A program made the translations under genes and the position numbers. From Lactarius indigo (taxonomy: Eukaryota; Basidiomycota; Agaricomycetes; Russulales; Russulaceae), in the NCBI GenBank assembly GCA_025766275.1, contig JAFKAC010000163.1, forward strand, positions 37,965 to 101,964: 64,000 nt of DNA, read 5' to 3'. Below, piece after piece: positions 1 through 11,176 of the stretch (its first letter is position 1; each line of letters opens with the position of its first letter). The notes under the pieces are model-generated. The model was given only the letters and a program-made list of their open reading frames with translations, had not been told where the DNA came from and searched no databases.

Positions 1-522
1 CTGCGAGACCAGCTGCCGGTACCGTGAATTACTTCGAGCCTCTCCCGAAGCGAACCACGACACCTTTCGACCACTTAGCATTTCCAATGGAATCTGATCC
101 ATCGACTCTTACAACGACCACGGCGCTTGGTTTGACGGCATCAGAGTTCTTCTGTGCGCCTTTACCTTTCGATAATGACCTGCTCGAGTCGATGCAGACA
201 TTGTCATCGTTTTCCGAGATGCATGATACAATGTTGCCAGGTGTGCACGCATACACTTGTTCATTGTTTTCGAATCGTTTTGACGTGATGGGTTCCCATA
301 GGTTTTGGATGGATGAAACAAATGCCACCTATAGACTACGCGCAGTATGAACAACAGATGGCTGGGGTGTATTATTCTTGATGGTTTTCTTTGATACGAG
401 CGAGTGTTGTCAGATATCGTATGTGGGTTATCTTATCAGATTATAATCAGATAAGACTAGGTTCGCGGTCGGTCGGTCGGTCCCAGCGCTTGACTTGCGA
501 CTTGTTGGTTTTCCAGATCACA
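1..522. other. left edge, unassigned open frames
   Basis: The plus strand is open from base 3 to a stop at 350 without an ATG near the edge, and the minus strand is open over 29-328. Either could be the end of a gene lying outside the window, but neither translation matches a family I recognise. Bases 351-522 hold a short direct repeat of GGTC units at about 467-482 and then the likely leader of the siderophore synthetase gene. I make no gene call. Confidence 0.3.
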
Positions 523-2685
523 ATGACCTCGTCCTCTGCCGAGCGCGCCTCTTCTGCTACAATCGCACGTCTTCTCTCATGTCTTGTTACCGAATCTCTC
601 GTTTGCGCTTTATTCCTTCCTCTCCAATACTCCGATTGTGTCGGCATCGGGGTCGTACTAAACGCTCCTGCATCAAACATACCCGCGACAGACTGCATAT
701 CTTATTCGGAGGGCGATATTCTTGCCATTATAGTACTCAAGCACATCCCAATATTCAAGCACGGCTCGAGTAACCTACTTGGGAAAGAAGTTGGACTTTT
801 GGACCCGTTGGACATGGCTCCTTTAGTATTGGTAACTAATACACACAAAGACGCACACAAAGACTCGGACGAAAATGAGGAGGTACTGCTCTAAAAACTC
901 AAATCAATTTCGCACTAAGTATATACAACGATCTCAGAGCGATCTGGTCTCGAGTATTCAGGAAGCCCTTTCCACTCCGGGATGGTCCATCTCGCCGACC
1001 ACCACCATCAAGCAGATCAAAGATCCCTTGGTCCTTTGGGAAATGTTTGCATTGAGTATCGATCTAGATCCGGCCATGCGCTCTGATATCTCGGCCGAGC
1101 TTGCAAGTTCTGTGGAGTGGCAAGCCTACTCTTACGATCACCCGCCGAACCCGCCGACGCTCCTGTCTCCCAGCATCGACTGGGAGCAGTCAATTGTCGA
1201 GGGGCATCCCACCCACCCTGTAAGTATGTCCTCAGTGTGCGTCCGGAAATAATCCACCCACGATACTAGATGCACAAGACAAGACACTTCTTACCCCCTA
1301 TTCCACCACTGACTCCAGGGAGCTACGATTTGTATACCCCACGTTTGCGCTTTGCCGTCCTTCCTCGAACAAGTTTACATGTCACAGGAGAGTTTGAGGT
1401 GCTCGTTCAACCAATTCTCGAAGGAGCAATGGAAAACGCAGGAAGGGCCTTCGACGTACCAGAGAACCAAATCGTCGTGCCGGTACACGAGCTTCAGGTG
1501 TCGCATATACTCGACAAGTTCGAAGAAGCGATCATCTATCCGGAGGAGTTTAGTGTTCCTGCAAGCGCCCAGCAGAGTATCCGGTATTTGTTTTCGAGTG
1601 TATCGTTTTCGAGTAGTCTGTTTATTCGTCCAACTCAGCTCGGTGATTCTTCCAGAAATCCTACACGCGACGCATCTCAAACTCGGGGTTGGGATCAAAC
1701 TGACGTCCGCGGTTCGCACGATATCACCCGCAAGCGCGTATGTCGGCCCTCGCTTCTCCACACAAGTTGTTCCCGCACTACACTTTGACCCATCGTTACT
1801 TACTGTTGCGCGGGAACTGGCAAGTGTCGTGCATGTCGCGCCCGACAGCGATGTCGCGAGACATTGTGCTGCAATCGTACGCGAATGCCACGAGAACGGT
1901 AGTGAGGCACGTGGGGAAAGGCTGATCGTCTGCACGAGTCTCGTCGAGCGCGGTCACGCGGGTACGGATGGTGTCACGCCGAGCGTCGTGAGAGTATTTG
2001 GGCTGGATACAGAGGAGAAGCGCGTCGAGTGGCTTGACAAGTGAAGCCCCCTATTTTTCCCTGCTGGCGTCATCCGACCTCTCCCCGTAGATTTGTGCGC
2101 TTGTTCTTCGCCGCATTCCTACCGCCGATGCTGAAAGACGGCGTTGCGTTCGAAGCGCACCCACAGAATACCGTCGCGCGCTTTTCCCTCACGCCCCCTC
2201 ACGAACTTCGCGGTTTTGTGATCCGTGATTTTGGCGGGCTGCGCGTGCACCCGCCCACCCTTCTCAAGTCCACTGGTGTCACGCTAGACGTCATTCCAGG
2301 CCACTCTATTGTCGCTGACACCCTCGATGATGTCTACACGCGTATGTACCACACCGTGTTCCACAATCACTTACAACAACTCGTGCGCGTGCTTGAGCTC
2401 CACTACAATGGCAAAGGATGGCAAGTAATACGCATGCGTCTTCGGGAGGCGATCCCGTCGGGTCATGCGCTGGAGAGGGCTTGGTTGAGTGAAGAGGTAA
2501 AGACACTTCCAGGAAAATGCTTCATGCGCATGCGCATGGTTGGGATGTATAGACACGTAAGTTCAGTTGCGTTCGATTCAAGATGATTCTTTGACGAACT
2601 TGTCCGTTGCAAGCATTTGCATGGACCTTTCCCTAACCTATTGCACTACACTGGTGTTGACGAGGAGAGCTTTGTCGTCGATTAG
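523..2685 (+). CDS. NIS siderophore synthetase (IucA/IucC family)
   Basis: Predicted ATP-dependent ligase that condenses a carboxylate (typically citrate) with amines to make an NRPS-independent siderophore. Six exons join in phase: 523-882, 938-1219, 1270-1583, 1639-2040, 2091-2556 and 2614-2685, giving 631 residues, the usual family length. The N-terminus carries RLLSCLVTESLV and GLLDPLDMAPLV. The nucleotide-binding signature EGHPTHP-MHKTR is split by intron 2. A second block, KLGVGIKLTSAVRTI, follows, and the C-terminus has the FhuF-like region with DFGGLRVHP, GKCFMRMRMVGMY and a final PFPNLLHYTG. These are conserved landmarks of IucA/IucC enzymes; amine and acid specificity cannot be read from the sequence. 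The start at 523 is the first ATG giving the conserved N-terminus. No transporter or hydroxylase lies next to it. The frame is intact. The family is mainly bacterial and patchy in fungi, which suggests ancient transfer. Confidence 0.86.
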
Positions 2686-2778
2686 AAGGTTATAACTCAG
2701 ATTGTCTGGTCTTCTTGTGAGCTCCTGTCGGGTACGCGGGGTTTCCTTCAGATTAACCTTTTCATGGGAATGGGCTTC

Positions 2779-2944
2779 GAAGACGAGGCCGGCGATATCT
2801 ACCGGACGGGTGGGTGTAGTCCCCACGTTTCTCCTTAGTCCAACACAGGACCTGTGAACGTATAGCATGGCAAAGCTCTCAGACAGAACTCGGGGGAACC
2901 TCGGGAAAGAAGTGACGGGTTAAAAGCTCCAAAAGCGAAGAAAG
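2779..2944 (+). repeat. diverged direct repeat, copy A
   Basis: About 166 bases beginning CGAAGACGAGGCCGG and ending with AAAAGCGAAGAAAG. They align with copy B at 3701-3869 over their length with scattered substitutions and small indels. Shared blocks include CCACGTTTCT, CAGAACTCGGGGG and AAAGAAGTGACGGGTTAAA. It starts some 90 bases after the siderophore synthetase stop. It could be a fragment of an old mobile element; no terminal repeats or coding sequence are seen. Confidence 0.65.
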
Positions 2945-3700
2945 AACTTGGGCGACAAGAACGGTAATTACCATTACGCTGCACCCCCGCTCGTGCTGGC
3001 CCAAAGGTCACCACAGAAATATATATACTGTAGGCACCGTAGGATCCCTGTTCTAGGTCATTCAAGCCACCATGTTGTGGGTGCGACTGCCTCGGGAAAG
3101 TCCACGAAGATATCATAACTTGTTGGAACATCAAGGGCGAAGTATTAAACTACTGAAATTTTAAGCAGCACTGGTTTGACTTATGGCGCCACCCTGTCCA
3201 ACGACTGCCTGCCCCGATCAGCGTCATCTCCTTCACAGGGGACATACTTACTATTGAAGCTTGAAGGGTTGTCAATGCCGCCTTGGACGACATATCATAT
3301 TTGCCGCGTCCCCCTGACATTTTTCTCAGAGTCCCCCTTCACTTGCTCAGGACTCTAAGAATCGATTTGGTGAGGTGGATTCAGACTGAACACTGCAAGG
3401 AACCCGGTCCCAATTAGAGAAACTCACATTGAACCCACTTGTAAATAAGTACATACTGTTCTGTAAACCCTTGAAAGAATTCCGAAGTCCTCTATTGTAG
3501 CGCTCTTGATTCTTGTAGTACTTAAGGAACTTTCATGTACCTACCAGAGCTCTAAGCTCGACCTACTGTGCTCAGCCGCAGTAGCTTTCTCGTATACACG
3601 TCTTTGGCTTCACGAACATCGATCCCGAACGACCTCGCTTTTCCCGGCTTGTCTTGTGCATCATCCGAGTCGCTCCGCCGTCTTGTTGTCGGCAATCGGT

Positions 3701-3869
3701 ACGAAGACAAGGCCGGCCCGGGCAATATTTATCGGATGGGCGAGTGTAGTCGCCACGTTTCTTATTTCTCTAGCACAAGATATGTGAATACATGTGGCAA
3801 AGTTCGGAGACAGAACTCGGGGGAGCCTCGAGAAAGAAGTGACGGGTTAAACTCTAAAAGCGAAGCGAG
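3701..3869 (+). repeat. diverged direct repeat, copy B
   Basis: Partner of the copy at 2779-2944, in the same orientation and offset by about 922 bases. Similarity fades outside both ends, so the unit is short. The conserved blocks GAGTGTAGT/GGGTGTAGT, CAGAACTCGGGGG and AAAGAAGTGACGGGTTAAA make common ancestry clear, although the copies have drifted. Confidence 0.65.
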
Positions 3870-4184
3870 ATGGATACCTGAGCGACAACTCCTCAACAGT
3901 CCCGAATTTCAACAACTGATGTTATGATGCTTGTTAAAGATGTCCGCACCAAACCCAATGTCTCAACATGACATAACTTAATGCTCGACGAACTTTGACA
4001 CGACTCAGTCCTTCAAAATATCGATGCAATTCCCAATTTGTGACCCTCGTCACCGCTGCCTCCGCTCCTATTGTACCACTTCTCGCCATCCTAGGCTTGA
4101 CATATGTCTTCGTGCGATGGCTTTCAGCGACCGTTTTTGAAAACGTGTACGCGCTGTTGCATCCTCACATTCTGATCTTATTGG

Positions 4185-6118
4185 CTATGATTCACCATCG
4201 AGACCAGAACTGTTACCGTGAGTGCTCGTAGCCACCCAGAGGTTTGTGGATACCTCAAGAGGAGTAACGGGTTCTGTTGAAGGGCCCATGTCGGATGTTA
4301 GCGCGGTAGGACCCGCGTTACCCACGACGTCCACGCGATTAGGATCCCTCGCACTGGCACCGCGCTTACTGCGCGTGCGATCACGCCTTTTGGTGCCACT
4401 TTGACCAATTGTGCGCACTATCGCAGGTGGACGACCTCCTAGTGCCCCCCCGCTAACAGACGCGGAGTTGCCAGCACCAGCGACGAGGAAACGTCCCACG
4501 CCCGATATCTCGCGAGCTGACGTCGAGAACTGGCCCACCTGGAACCCGCTGCCCGGACTATTTCCCATCGAGTCAGGCAAGAAACCGAGGCCAATGGGCC
4601 GTACATTCCCAGGAATAGGCTTGCTATTTGACGCGCGATTACGGCCGGAGCCGTCTCGAGGCACCGAGGACGAAGTATCTCTAGGTTCGAGCCCAAGCAC
4701 GTCGAGTGGTGGGAGACTATCCGGCTTCTCCTTGCAAATATTCATGAACTGTAACAAGAAGTCGCGATCATACCTACCACGGGAAAGATTTTAGATTAAA
4801 TGGGATGTCAAAAGCGGAAAGTCAAGCGGAAAGTACGCACCGGAACTTGCCATTCTGAGTGTTGACATTGAGCTCAACTTTAGGGCTTTTAACACCTTCT
4901 GGGTAAGTAATGCGACTGAGGTCTTCGATGTGCCGTGCAGTGGCGAGTGCAGAAGGTAAAGCGTGGAGGATGATGCTGGAACCCGTACTCTGGAGCACCG
5001 AGATCATGCTGGAGTTTGACGCTGTTCCTGACATAAACGAATCACGGCTCTTGGGGTCACCCTTCTTGCAATTAGAGGCACTAGTTGAAGTGATGGTCGT
5101 TGGCATAGCTTTGTCAATCTCTCCGAATTGTGATAGATCGATCGCTTTGGGTTGCGCGGCGGCTCCTGCGACGGACCACCCATCAGGATGTGGTACCCCA
5201 CTCGTTGAGCTCGCCAGTGAGATGTCGTTACCCACGGCATGAGCGCGCACCCCAAATTGCATCGCCTCTACCCGGCGTGAAATTTCGGCTGCTCTCACTC
5301 CAGTTTGAGTACGGATGTCTTTGCGTACGGTGGCTACGAGCACGACATCCTCTTCATTCATTCGGCCAACTTCGTCCAGGCTAAGAGGCGCCGCCCTTTT
5401 GCACAGCGCAGTTAAAGCAGGAACAACCCAATGGTCCACTGCGTATGTACGAGCGAGGATAAGCCGGTCGCATGGGGTCGGTGGCTTGATCGACTTCAAC
5501 GCCAACTCGCGAAGTGGAGCGAAGCCCCAGCGCGTGGAAAGGTGGAGAACCGATTGCCATTGTTCGTACGAAATGTCGTGCTGTTCAAAACTTCTAGATG
5601 TATACATCTTGATAAACGGAAAATAGGAGAAGGTGTTGAGAACTTACTCGGGATACAAGACAGAAAGAAAGGCTTCGAAGTCCTCACATTTGACGTCCCC
5701 AAGCGATACGATGGTCGATAAAGCCTCATGGTCACGTACTCCAAGCTGAGAAAATCGTGTTGAAAAATACGTAGAATCGCGAGAGAATAGATGACGGTGG
5801 ACACAGTAAAGAAAACCATTGACCTGTGACTTCCTCAGCACATTGGGGACATATGCTATATACATGACGCACCAAAAATGTGACATCGCCATCCATGAAG
5901 TATTTGCTATGTCGTAGGAAAGAATCATCGCTTTGGTGGAGTGAGCCAGCTGGTTTCTCACTCTCACCGGACCCCCTCCCTAGAAAGCTCGTGGGTCTGG
6001 CTCCAGACCCAGTATGACGAGTCTCAGAGGGGTAAATGGAAACCACCTGAGAGTAAAGACTCACACGAAACAGCAGGGATAACACCCGTACTCGATACAA
6101 GAGAAGAGATACTGTCAT
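4185..6118 (-). CDS. BTB domain - eIF4G N-terminal region chimera
   Basis: Four exons join in phase: 6118-5873, 5823-5648, 5593-4841 and 4773-4185, giving 587 residues if the ATG at 6118 is used. Residues from about 70 to 258 are a fungal BTB/POZ protein: DGDVTFL-VNGFLYCVHR, FSRDSTYFSTRF, then the helical tail STRWGFAPLRELALKSI, ARTYAVDHWVVPALTAL and EDVVLVATVR. The frame then runs into eIF4G sequence (about 292-587): DLSQFGEIDK, RITYPEGVKSPKVELNVN, the eIF4E-binding motif YDRDFLLQF (YxxxxL-phi type), SLPPLDVLGLEP, a basic TKRRDRTRSKRG stretch and VTPLEVSTNLWVA. It stops at TAG just before the MIF4G helical domain would begin. An intron sits exactly before YDRDFLLQF, as expected of a genomic rather than cDNA copy. 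BTB proteins often act as CUL3 adaptors; eIF4G binds eIF4E. The true N-terminus is uncertain: the first 65 or so residues do not look like a BTB protein. Confidence 0.7.
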
Positions 6119-6687
6119 CGTTCTCTCCCCAAGAGATTATACGAGGTGTCATAACAGTAATGTTGTTATCACTGGCAAGGTTGTTATCTGATCCTAGTCA
6201 ATAAGGATTTTATGCAACATCGTGTTGGCGCTCGTGTTACGTCTTTATTCATGAGGGACGTTCATGTTCCAAAATTATCGTGTTAGTATGGACGCAAATT
6301 TCAAAGATCGCAACAGATTACCCTCTTCCCGTCGTCTCTTCTGCCCCCCAAAAAATAGCCCAGACCCCAGGTCCAGGCGGTCTCGGCAGTGCCACATGGT
6401 TCTGTTAGATGTACTAGAATACGTCACCAAGATCATCTAATATAATGGCGATGTAATGCACGCGATAGAAGTACGAAAGGTAATCTCACCTTGCGCCCAG
6501 GGAGTGCGGAGAGCCCGGTCTGGGTTCCCGGCCCGGCTGGCATAAATTGAGGAGGGCAGTAGGAGGGCCCAACATGACCAACGCGTCACTCCAAAGCAAA
6601 ACAGAAGAGTCAATTGCTAGTAGATATACATGAGAAGTTGCTACAAAACCATGGTCTCCTTTTTTTCTGGATCCAGTCGCGAGTGCG
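6119..6687. other. intergenic, no gene seen
   Basis: About 570 bases between the presumed start of the BTB-eIF4G gene and the stop of the oxygenase gene. Short frames only. It should contain the promoter of the chimera and the 3' end of the oxygenase transcript. The 13-base string AGAGGGGTAAATG near 6024 recurs near 8365, close to the oxygenase start. Confidence 0.4.
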
Positions 6688-8244
6688 CTAATTATAGTGC
6701 GTAACCCGCACGCCATTAACGACCTCGTACTCAGTCCCATCTTCCGCCCGCTCTAGCTGAGTGACGCCATACGTTGATGCCCTGTTCTTACGCCATGTTT
6801 CCTGTACAGGCGGAACTCCAATAATAGACTTGTTGATGCCCTCACGCTGCACGACTGGACTGTTAAGCAGCGGTGCAATACGAACGTCGTCGGCCATGTA
6901 ATGGAAGTAATACAAACCAAGCCTCCGGTAACCGTCCTGGTCAGATGGTGGCTTGATAACACGGTGTACTGCGGACTTGTAATAACCGCCTGACAGGTAC
7001 TCTGTCGTGTCGCCGCAATTTACGACCTATGACACGATATCAAGAGAGAGAGAGGAAGAACTGTTCACTGTAACTCACGAGTGCATTTTCGACATGCCTA
7101 ACATAACGCCATTGGCCATCCCAGTCTTTGATTTGCAAAGCAGTCACAGGTTGACTCCAAATCGCCGTAAAGCTCGTGTGGTCTACAATATTTGTGAGTC
7201 GGAAGAGACAGCGCGACATGCAACAGTTACCAGCATGACCCTTCATCCAAACGTTGTCTGTTTTATCCTCCTCTTCCTGGGAGCGGGGATTGCTAAGTCG
7301 ATGACGTCAACTCTCAGGGACAGACGGTGTTTGTAAATGACATCATACTAGAGCATAAATCGCCCTGGAAAAGTGATGAACGGATGACAGTGGGTATGAA
7401 TCGAGTGTACTTACAGAACGAGTGGTTGGTCTCGTTAAAGGGATGTAAGTCAGGTAGTGTATTTTCCGGGAGCTCGAGGCCCAGCGACAGAAGCCTGCGT
7501 TGTGATAAGAATATATAATCAGAGAGCTTTGAAATTTTGAACTGACTTTTGCACCTCGTTCAGGACTCCGCGATGAGTGAACTCGACGATCCTCTGAACT
7601 TCAGGCAAGAACGGACGAAGTACATTCGGGTGTTCTCGGCGAGAGACGTCTCGGGGAACTAGTGTATTTCAGTGAATGTTGACTCAGATTCTGTAGCAGT
7701 CTCTCACAGTTATAGTGCTCGATCCTATCCTTGACTCCGTTGGCAATATGCTGATCGGGGGTCAGGACCGTACTAAGGCGCAATCGGATTGCGCCACGTA
7801 CCCAATACTGGGGAAGTTTATAGCCTAAGTACTCCCCGGTTTCCTTTATCCGGGCTCGATAGCGGATTTTTTCCTCCTCGCTGACATCGTCAAAAGCAAG
7901 AGCCGCAATATCGACCATTCGATCGACCTACATAAACGCTGTTACCTGGTGGCCCATGGTCATAACGAACTATTACCTACAATTGCTTTATCGAGGCCAT
8001 GATTGATCACATAGAAGAACCCTTGTCTGTGAGTGGCATCACGCGCCAGTCGCACCTGCTCGGCGCGACCCTCTGGTGTCTTAGCCTTAGCAAGGTCAAT
8101 AAACGTCAGATCGGCCCAGTCAACTAGCCAGGCATCAGCGCCCATAGAGATGGTGAGTGGCTGACTTTGCTTACTGTCTTCCTTCGTGACTGGTGCAGGG
8201 ACCCAGCGTCTGACGGGGGGAAGGTTCGAAATGTTGGTAGGCAT
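6688..8244 (-). CDS. 2-oxoglutarate/Fe(II) oxygenase, IPNS-like
   Basis: Non-haem iron dioxygenase of the isopenicillin N synthase superfamily; the substrate is unknown. Nine exons join in phase: 8244-7981, 7927-7802, 7750-7708, 7658-7547, 7494-7415, 7364-7349 (16 nt), 7292-7231, 7182-7079 and 7026-6688, giving 381 residues. The N-terminal DIOX_N part reads LTFIDLAKA and RQGFFYVINHG, with GYKLPQYWH following. The catalytic core has the iron-binding HxD as GHADHTSFT, then WSQPVTALQI, NCGDTTEYLSGGYYKSAVHRV with the second histidine, and YRRLGLYYF. All three metal ligands appear present. Several introns are about 50 nt, and the one at 7751-7801 is a multiple of three without a stop, so its retention would add 17 residues. 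It shares a divergent upstream region with the DENND6-like gene. Paralogues of this type act in secondary metabolism or detoxification in fungi, which is inference here. Confidence 0.82.
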
Positions 8245-9047
8245 AAAGTTATCGGTAGAACCACACGTGGTGAGAGAATGTAAGTTCGCTTGAATGACGT
8301 CCCTCTCCTCAGTTCTGCTTTATAGGATTCCGTACGGAGGGAAAAAAGACCCGGATCGGATCCAGAGGGGTAAATGGGACCGTGTCACCAAACTACTGTG
8401 TGCGGAATAACTGTTCCGAAGAAGTAATATTGCAGCCAAATAAGACATCAAGGTGGAGATGGAATGAACGACATTGTGGTCAGGGGGGACGTATACGTGG
8501 AGGAGAGGGCATCGCAGACGCTTACGGCGCTTCGGGGTTCCGGTTAGTTTCCGAGATAGACGCAGGACCAGATTCGGGTTCAATGGCAGCCTCATGTCAC
8601 CAGCGCGCACGAAATGTAGCCTCGCCACTGATGGAAGCCTAGGACTCTAGTTGATGACCCCTGACACATACATTCAGCCAGAAGGTGGAATCAGTGCCGA
8701 TATGACAACCTTCGAGAAAACTAAAAAAAAAAAAAAAACTTTTGGGACGCCGAGTGAAAGAGAAAAAGGCGAAAGCCATGCGGGTAAAGTTGGACCCGGG
8801 TGCCGTTCAACTTGGCGAGTAGCAAGCGCGACAGTGTCGTCAGATCGCATAGAATTTTTCATAGTTCATTGACATGCCGGGTGGATTTGGTCAATCAAAG
8901 CCGACTTTGACTTTGACAAAGTGACCAAATGAATTGTTGCGGGTCGGCAATGTTAAATAGGCGGACCGGAACCCGTCATTGACAGATGCCTGGACAGATG
9001 TTCAAGTTCAACGTTCAACCATCAGGTTACCGTCACGGAGACATCAT
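8245..9047. promoter_or_regulatory. divergent upstream region, oxygenase / DENND6-like
   Basis: About 800 bases separate the two start codons and must hold both promoters. A run of 16 A lies at 8731-8746. At 8886-8929 TTTGGTCA is followed 28 bases later by its reverse complement TGACCAAA, with further pairing of CAAAG/CTTTG inside. No coding family is seen. Regulatory function is inferred from position only. Confidence 0.4.
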
Positions 9048-11176
9048 ATGGAGAATAGCGCAGACCCTGGACCCTCGAGTAGCGTCCCTGCTCATCTCGT
9101 AGCTTTTGAGAGGGTGGGTACTCACTCGGGTACAAACCAGACTCTCGATCTGCGCCATGGCTCGGTGTCGTCTCCAGACTTGCAGATCAAGCCATTGATT
9201 CCTGCCCTGGGAATAGCCGATGTTAGCGTTTCTCGAACAAGGACACTCCCTTTAAGATCTCCAAAGCGTAGTCCAACTGGCGTGCCAACGATCCAAGGCG
9301 TTACATTTGACGTTGAAAATCTTGAGCGCTTGCGGCGCTGGATTCTGGGGTTGGCCATAGGCAATTGTTATTTGCTGGTCCAGCTGTGTGCTTTGTGTGC
9401 TTATTCATTAATTTCAGTTGATTTTGACCTTGAGCAGGGTCCTTCGCTGACCTGCATATTTCCGCTGTTCCCATTATACCCATTTGAGGCCGAGAATATG
9501 TTCGTTCTTTTTTTTTTTTTTTCTGTTCGTGTTTGTTGAAATCGAACCTGAATTAGTGCCTTCTCGGCGTTTCCTGATTCGACAATATTCAAGGAAGGTT
9601 CAGAGATCCATTCGTTTCGCATTCGAGAACAGGTTCTGAAGACCAATCAAGACGGTTCCTCGTCGTTTGATGGCCGGCGTGCGCCTTCTCCGGACGGCTT
9701 CGTGTACGGCTTTTCTCATTTCAATCAAGAAAAAAGCTCCACTTCCAAACGCGGGTATTCTCAGGTATTGTCACCAGACCGTACAATGACTTCTTCTTAC
9801 CCACGTCGCTCCAGAGGTGTATCGTGGTGTTAACGCAGCATCCATTCCCAGCACTCTTCTGTGCCTTGCTCGACAAACTGGGGCCCCTTTATCACAATCA
9901 CGGAGATCCAATATTGGAGGTCGCGTCGCACAATATAGCAAAATGGTAAATGTCGACGTTCACAACGTATAATTCAGAATTATTTCACATCGGAATTTAG
10001 GCCTTCGCCAACCCCCGGGACCACTACCGAGCTTGGTTTTCTGGGCGCAGTCCTGCATGTCGAACTTCCCGGAGACGTGGACGAGCAGCAGCTAGGCACC
10101 AGCGAACAACCGCAGCCACGAATAGACCAAGATTGGCACGTACGTCCCAAATGTAAATTTTCCGTCACAGTGTCGTAATTAGGACCCAGCTTCTTGCGGG
10201 TTCTCCTCCGTTGGCTGCACCAAGTGCAATCCACATTTTCGAGGCGTCGTTATCTCACCTTTGGTCTATCTGGGAGTGCCTTGTTTTATGTGAACCCATC
10301 CTTATATTCGGGCAGTCCCCTGCATGGACAAGCAAGGCAATATGGTGGATGCGCGACGTGTTCAGACCTGTGAGAACATTCTTTGTGTCAGATACCTAGG
10401 ATGCAGACCGTCGGCACGTCGCGTAGATCCCATGGGCCGGGGACTTCCGCCCCTATTTCACTATCCATGATAGAGAGCATACAGCTCTGGTGAATGACAG
10501 GAGACCAAAAGCGGGTCTACTCCTCGGAGTTACAAACCCTTTTTACGAGAAAGCATGCAGTCATTGGCCGCATGTTCTCACCCTCGGCGGAAAGTCCAGG
10601 CGAGTGGCATCAGCTCCTCGCGCCCCTCCCCCGTCATTCCGACTGTTGTTATAGCCGCCAGAGCCCACCAACTCGTTCCGCTGGTCCGGAACCGGGGTGG
10701 AAGACCAAGACTCACAATCGCTATACGTCTAAAGATCGTCAGCTCCTCCAGCAGTTGGAAGCCGTGGCGGGAGGTGGGAACACAAAAGCATGTGGGTTAG
10801 GCTTCCATGCATGCTTTGTGGCTGTCTGACGCTCTACCTCTCAGTGGAGGAAGCTTCGTTCGGCCTCCGTCGGCACTTTTCTTCTCGCTCGGCAGCTTTG
10901 TTGGTCCCCCTTAATCGCTATTTGAATACCCTCATTCCTCGACCCTCCGAGGTCAGCAGAGCCACGACGGACTTACGCCTTAAGCCCTTCAATAACGCAA
11001 ATTTCTTTACTTCGCTCAAAGCGCATGGAGCAGCGCTACCGTTCAGATCAAGTACGAAACAGCGTGAGTTCTACGAGCGTTGGCTCCGTACGCCAGCGTT
11101 TGGGCTGTGGCTTGCGAAGCAGGAAGACGTCGTTGGACGTACACTAGAAAACGCGCGGTTCACGGAAGCACGGTGA
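9048..11176 (+). CDS. DENND6-like DENN-domain protein (Rab GEF)
   Basis: Likely guanine nucleotide exchange factor acting on Rab GTPases in endosomal recycling, as for animal DENND6. Nine exons join in phase: 9048-9360, 9418-9499, 9557-9764, 9815-9945, 10001-10139, 10190-10369, 10427-10593, 10655-10791 and 10845-11176, giving 562 residues (animal proteins about 600). Landmarks in order: VDFDLEQGP, ENIAFSAFPDS, HSFRIREQ, GFVYGFSHFN, KRGYSQRCIVVLT, LGFLGAVLHVELP, HLWSIWECLVLCEPIL, GDFRPYFTIHD, LLLGVTNPFYEKA, HWPHVLTLG, GWKTKTHNRY and LLVPLNRYLNTLIP. Intron 1 starts with GC (AG/GCAATT) rather than GT; this junction gives exactly the conserved spacing. Intron 7 (10594-10654) uses a poor donor, GTCCAG, and is the least certain junction; a frameshift is the alternative. 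The start is the first in-frame ATG. Confidence 0.84.

Larger units (their letters stand above)
2686..4184. other. intergenic stretch with degenerate repeats
   Basis: About 1.5 kb between the siderophore synthetase stop and the chimera stop. Only short open frames occur and none matches a family I know. It contains the two diverged direct repeat copies listed separately. Confidence 0.5.

Noticed and set aside
6688..8244. Oxygenase as a pseudogene because its frame is broken into many short pieces
   Set aside because: All nine exons join at GT-AG sites in phase and restore every conserved block including the iron ligands.
523..8244. Siderophore biosynthetic gene cluster comprising the NIS synthetase and the Fe(II) oxygenase
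   Set aside because: They are separated by about 4 kb with an unrelated chimera between, and no transporter, hydroxylase or regulator is present; co-function is not supported.
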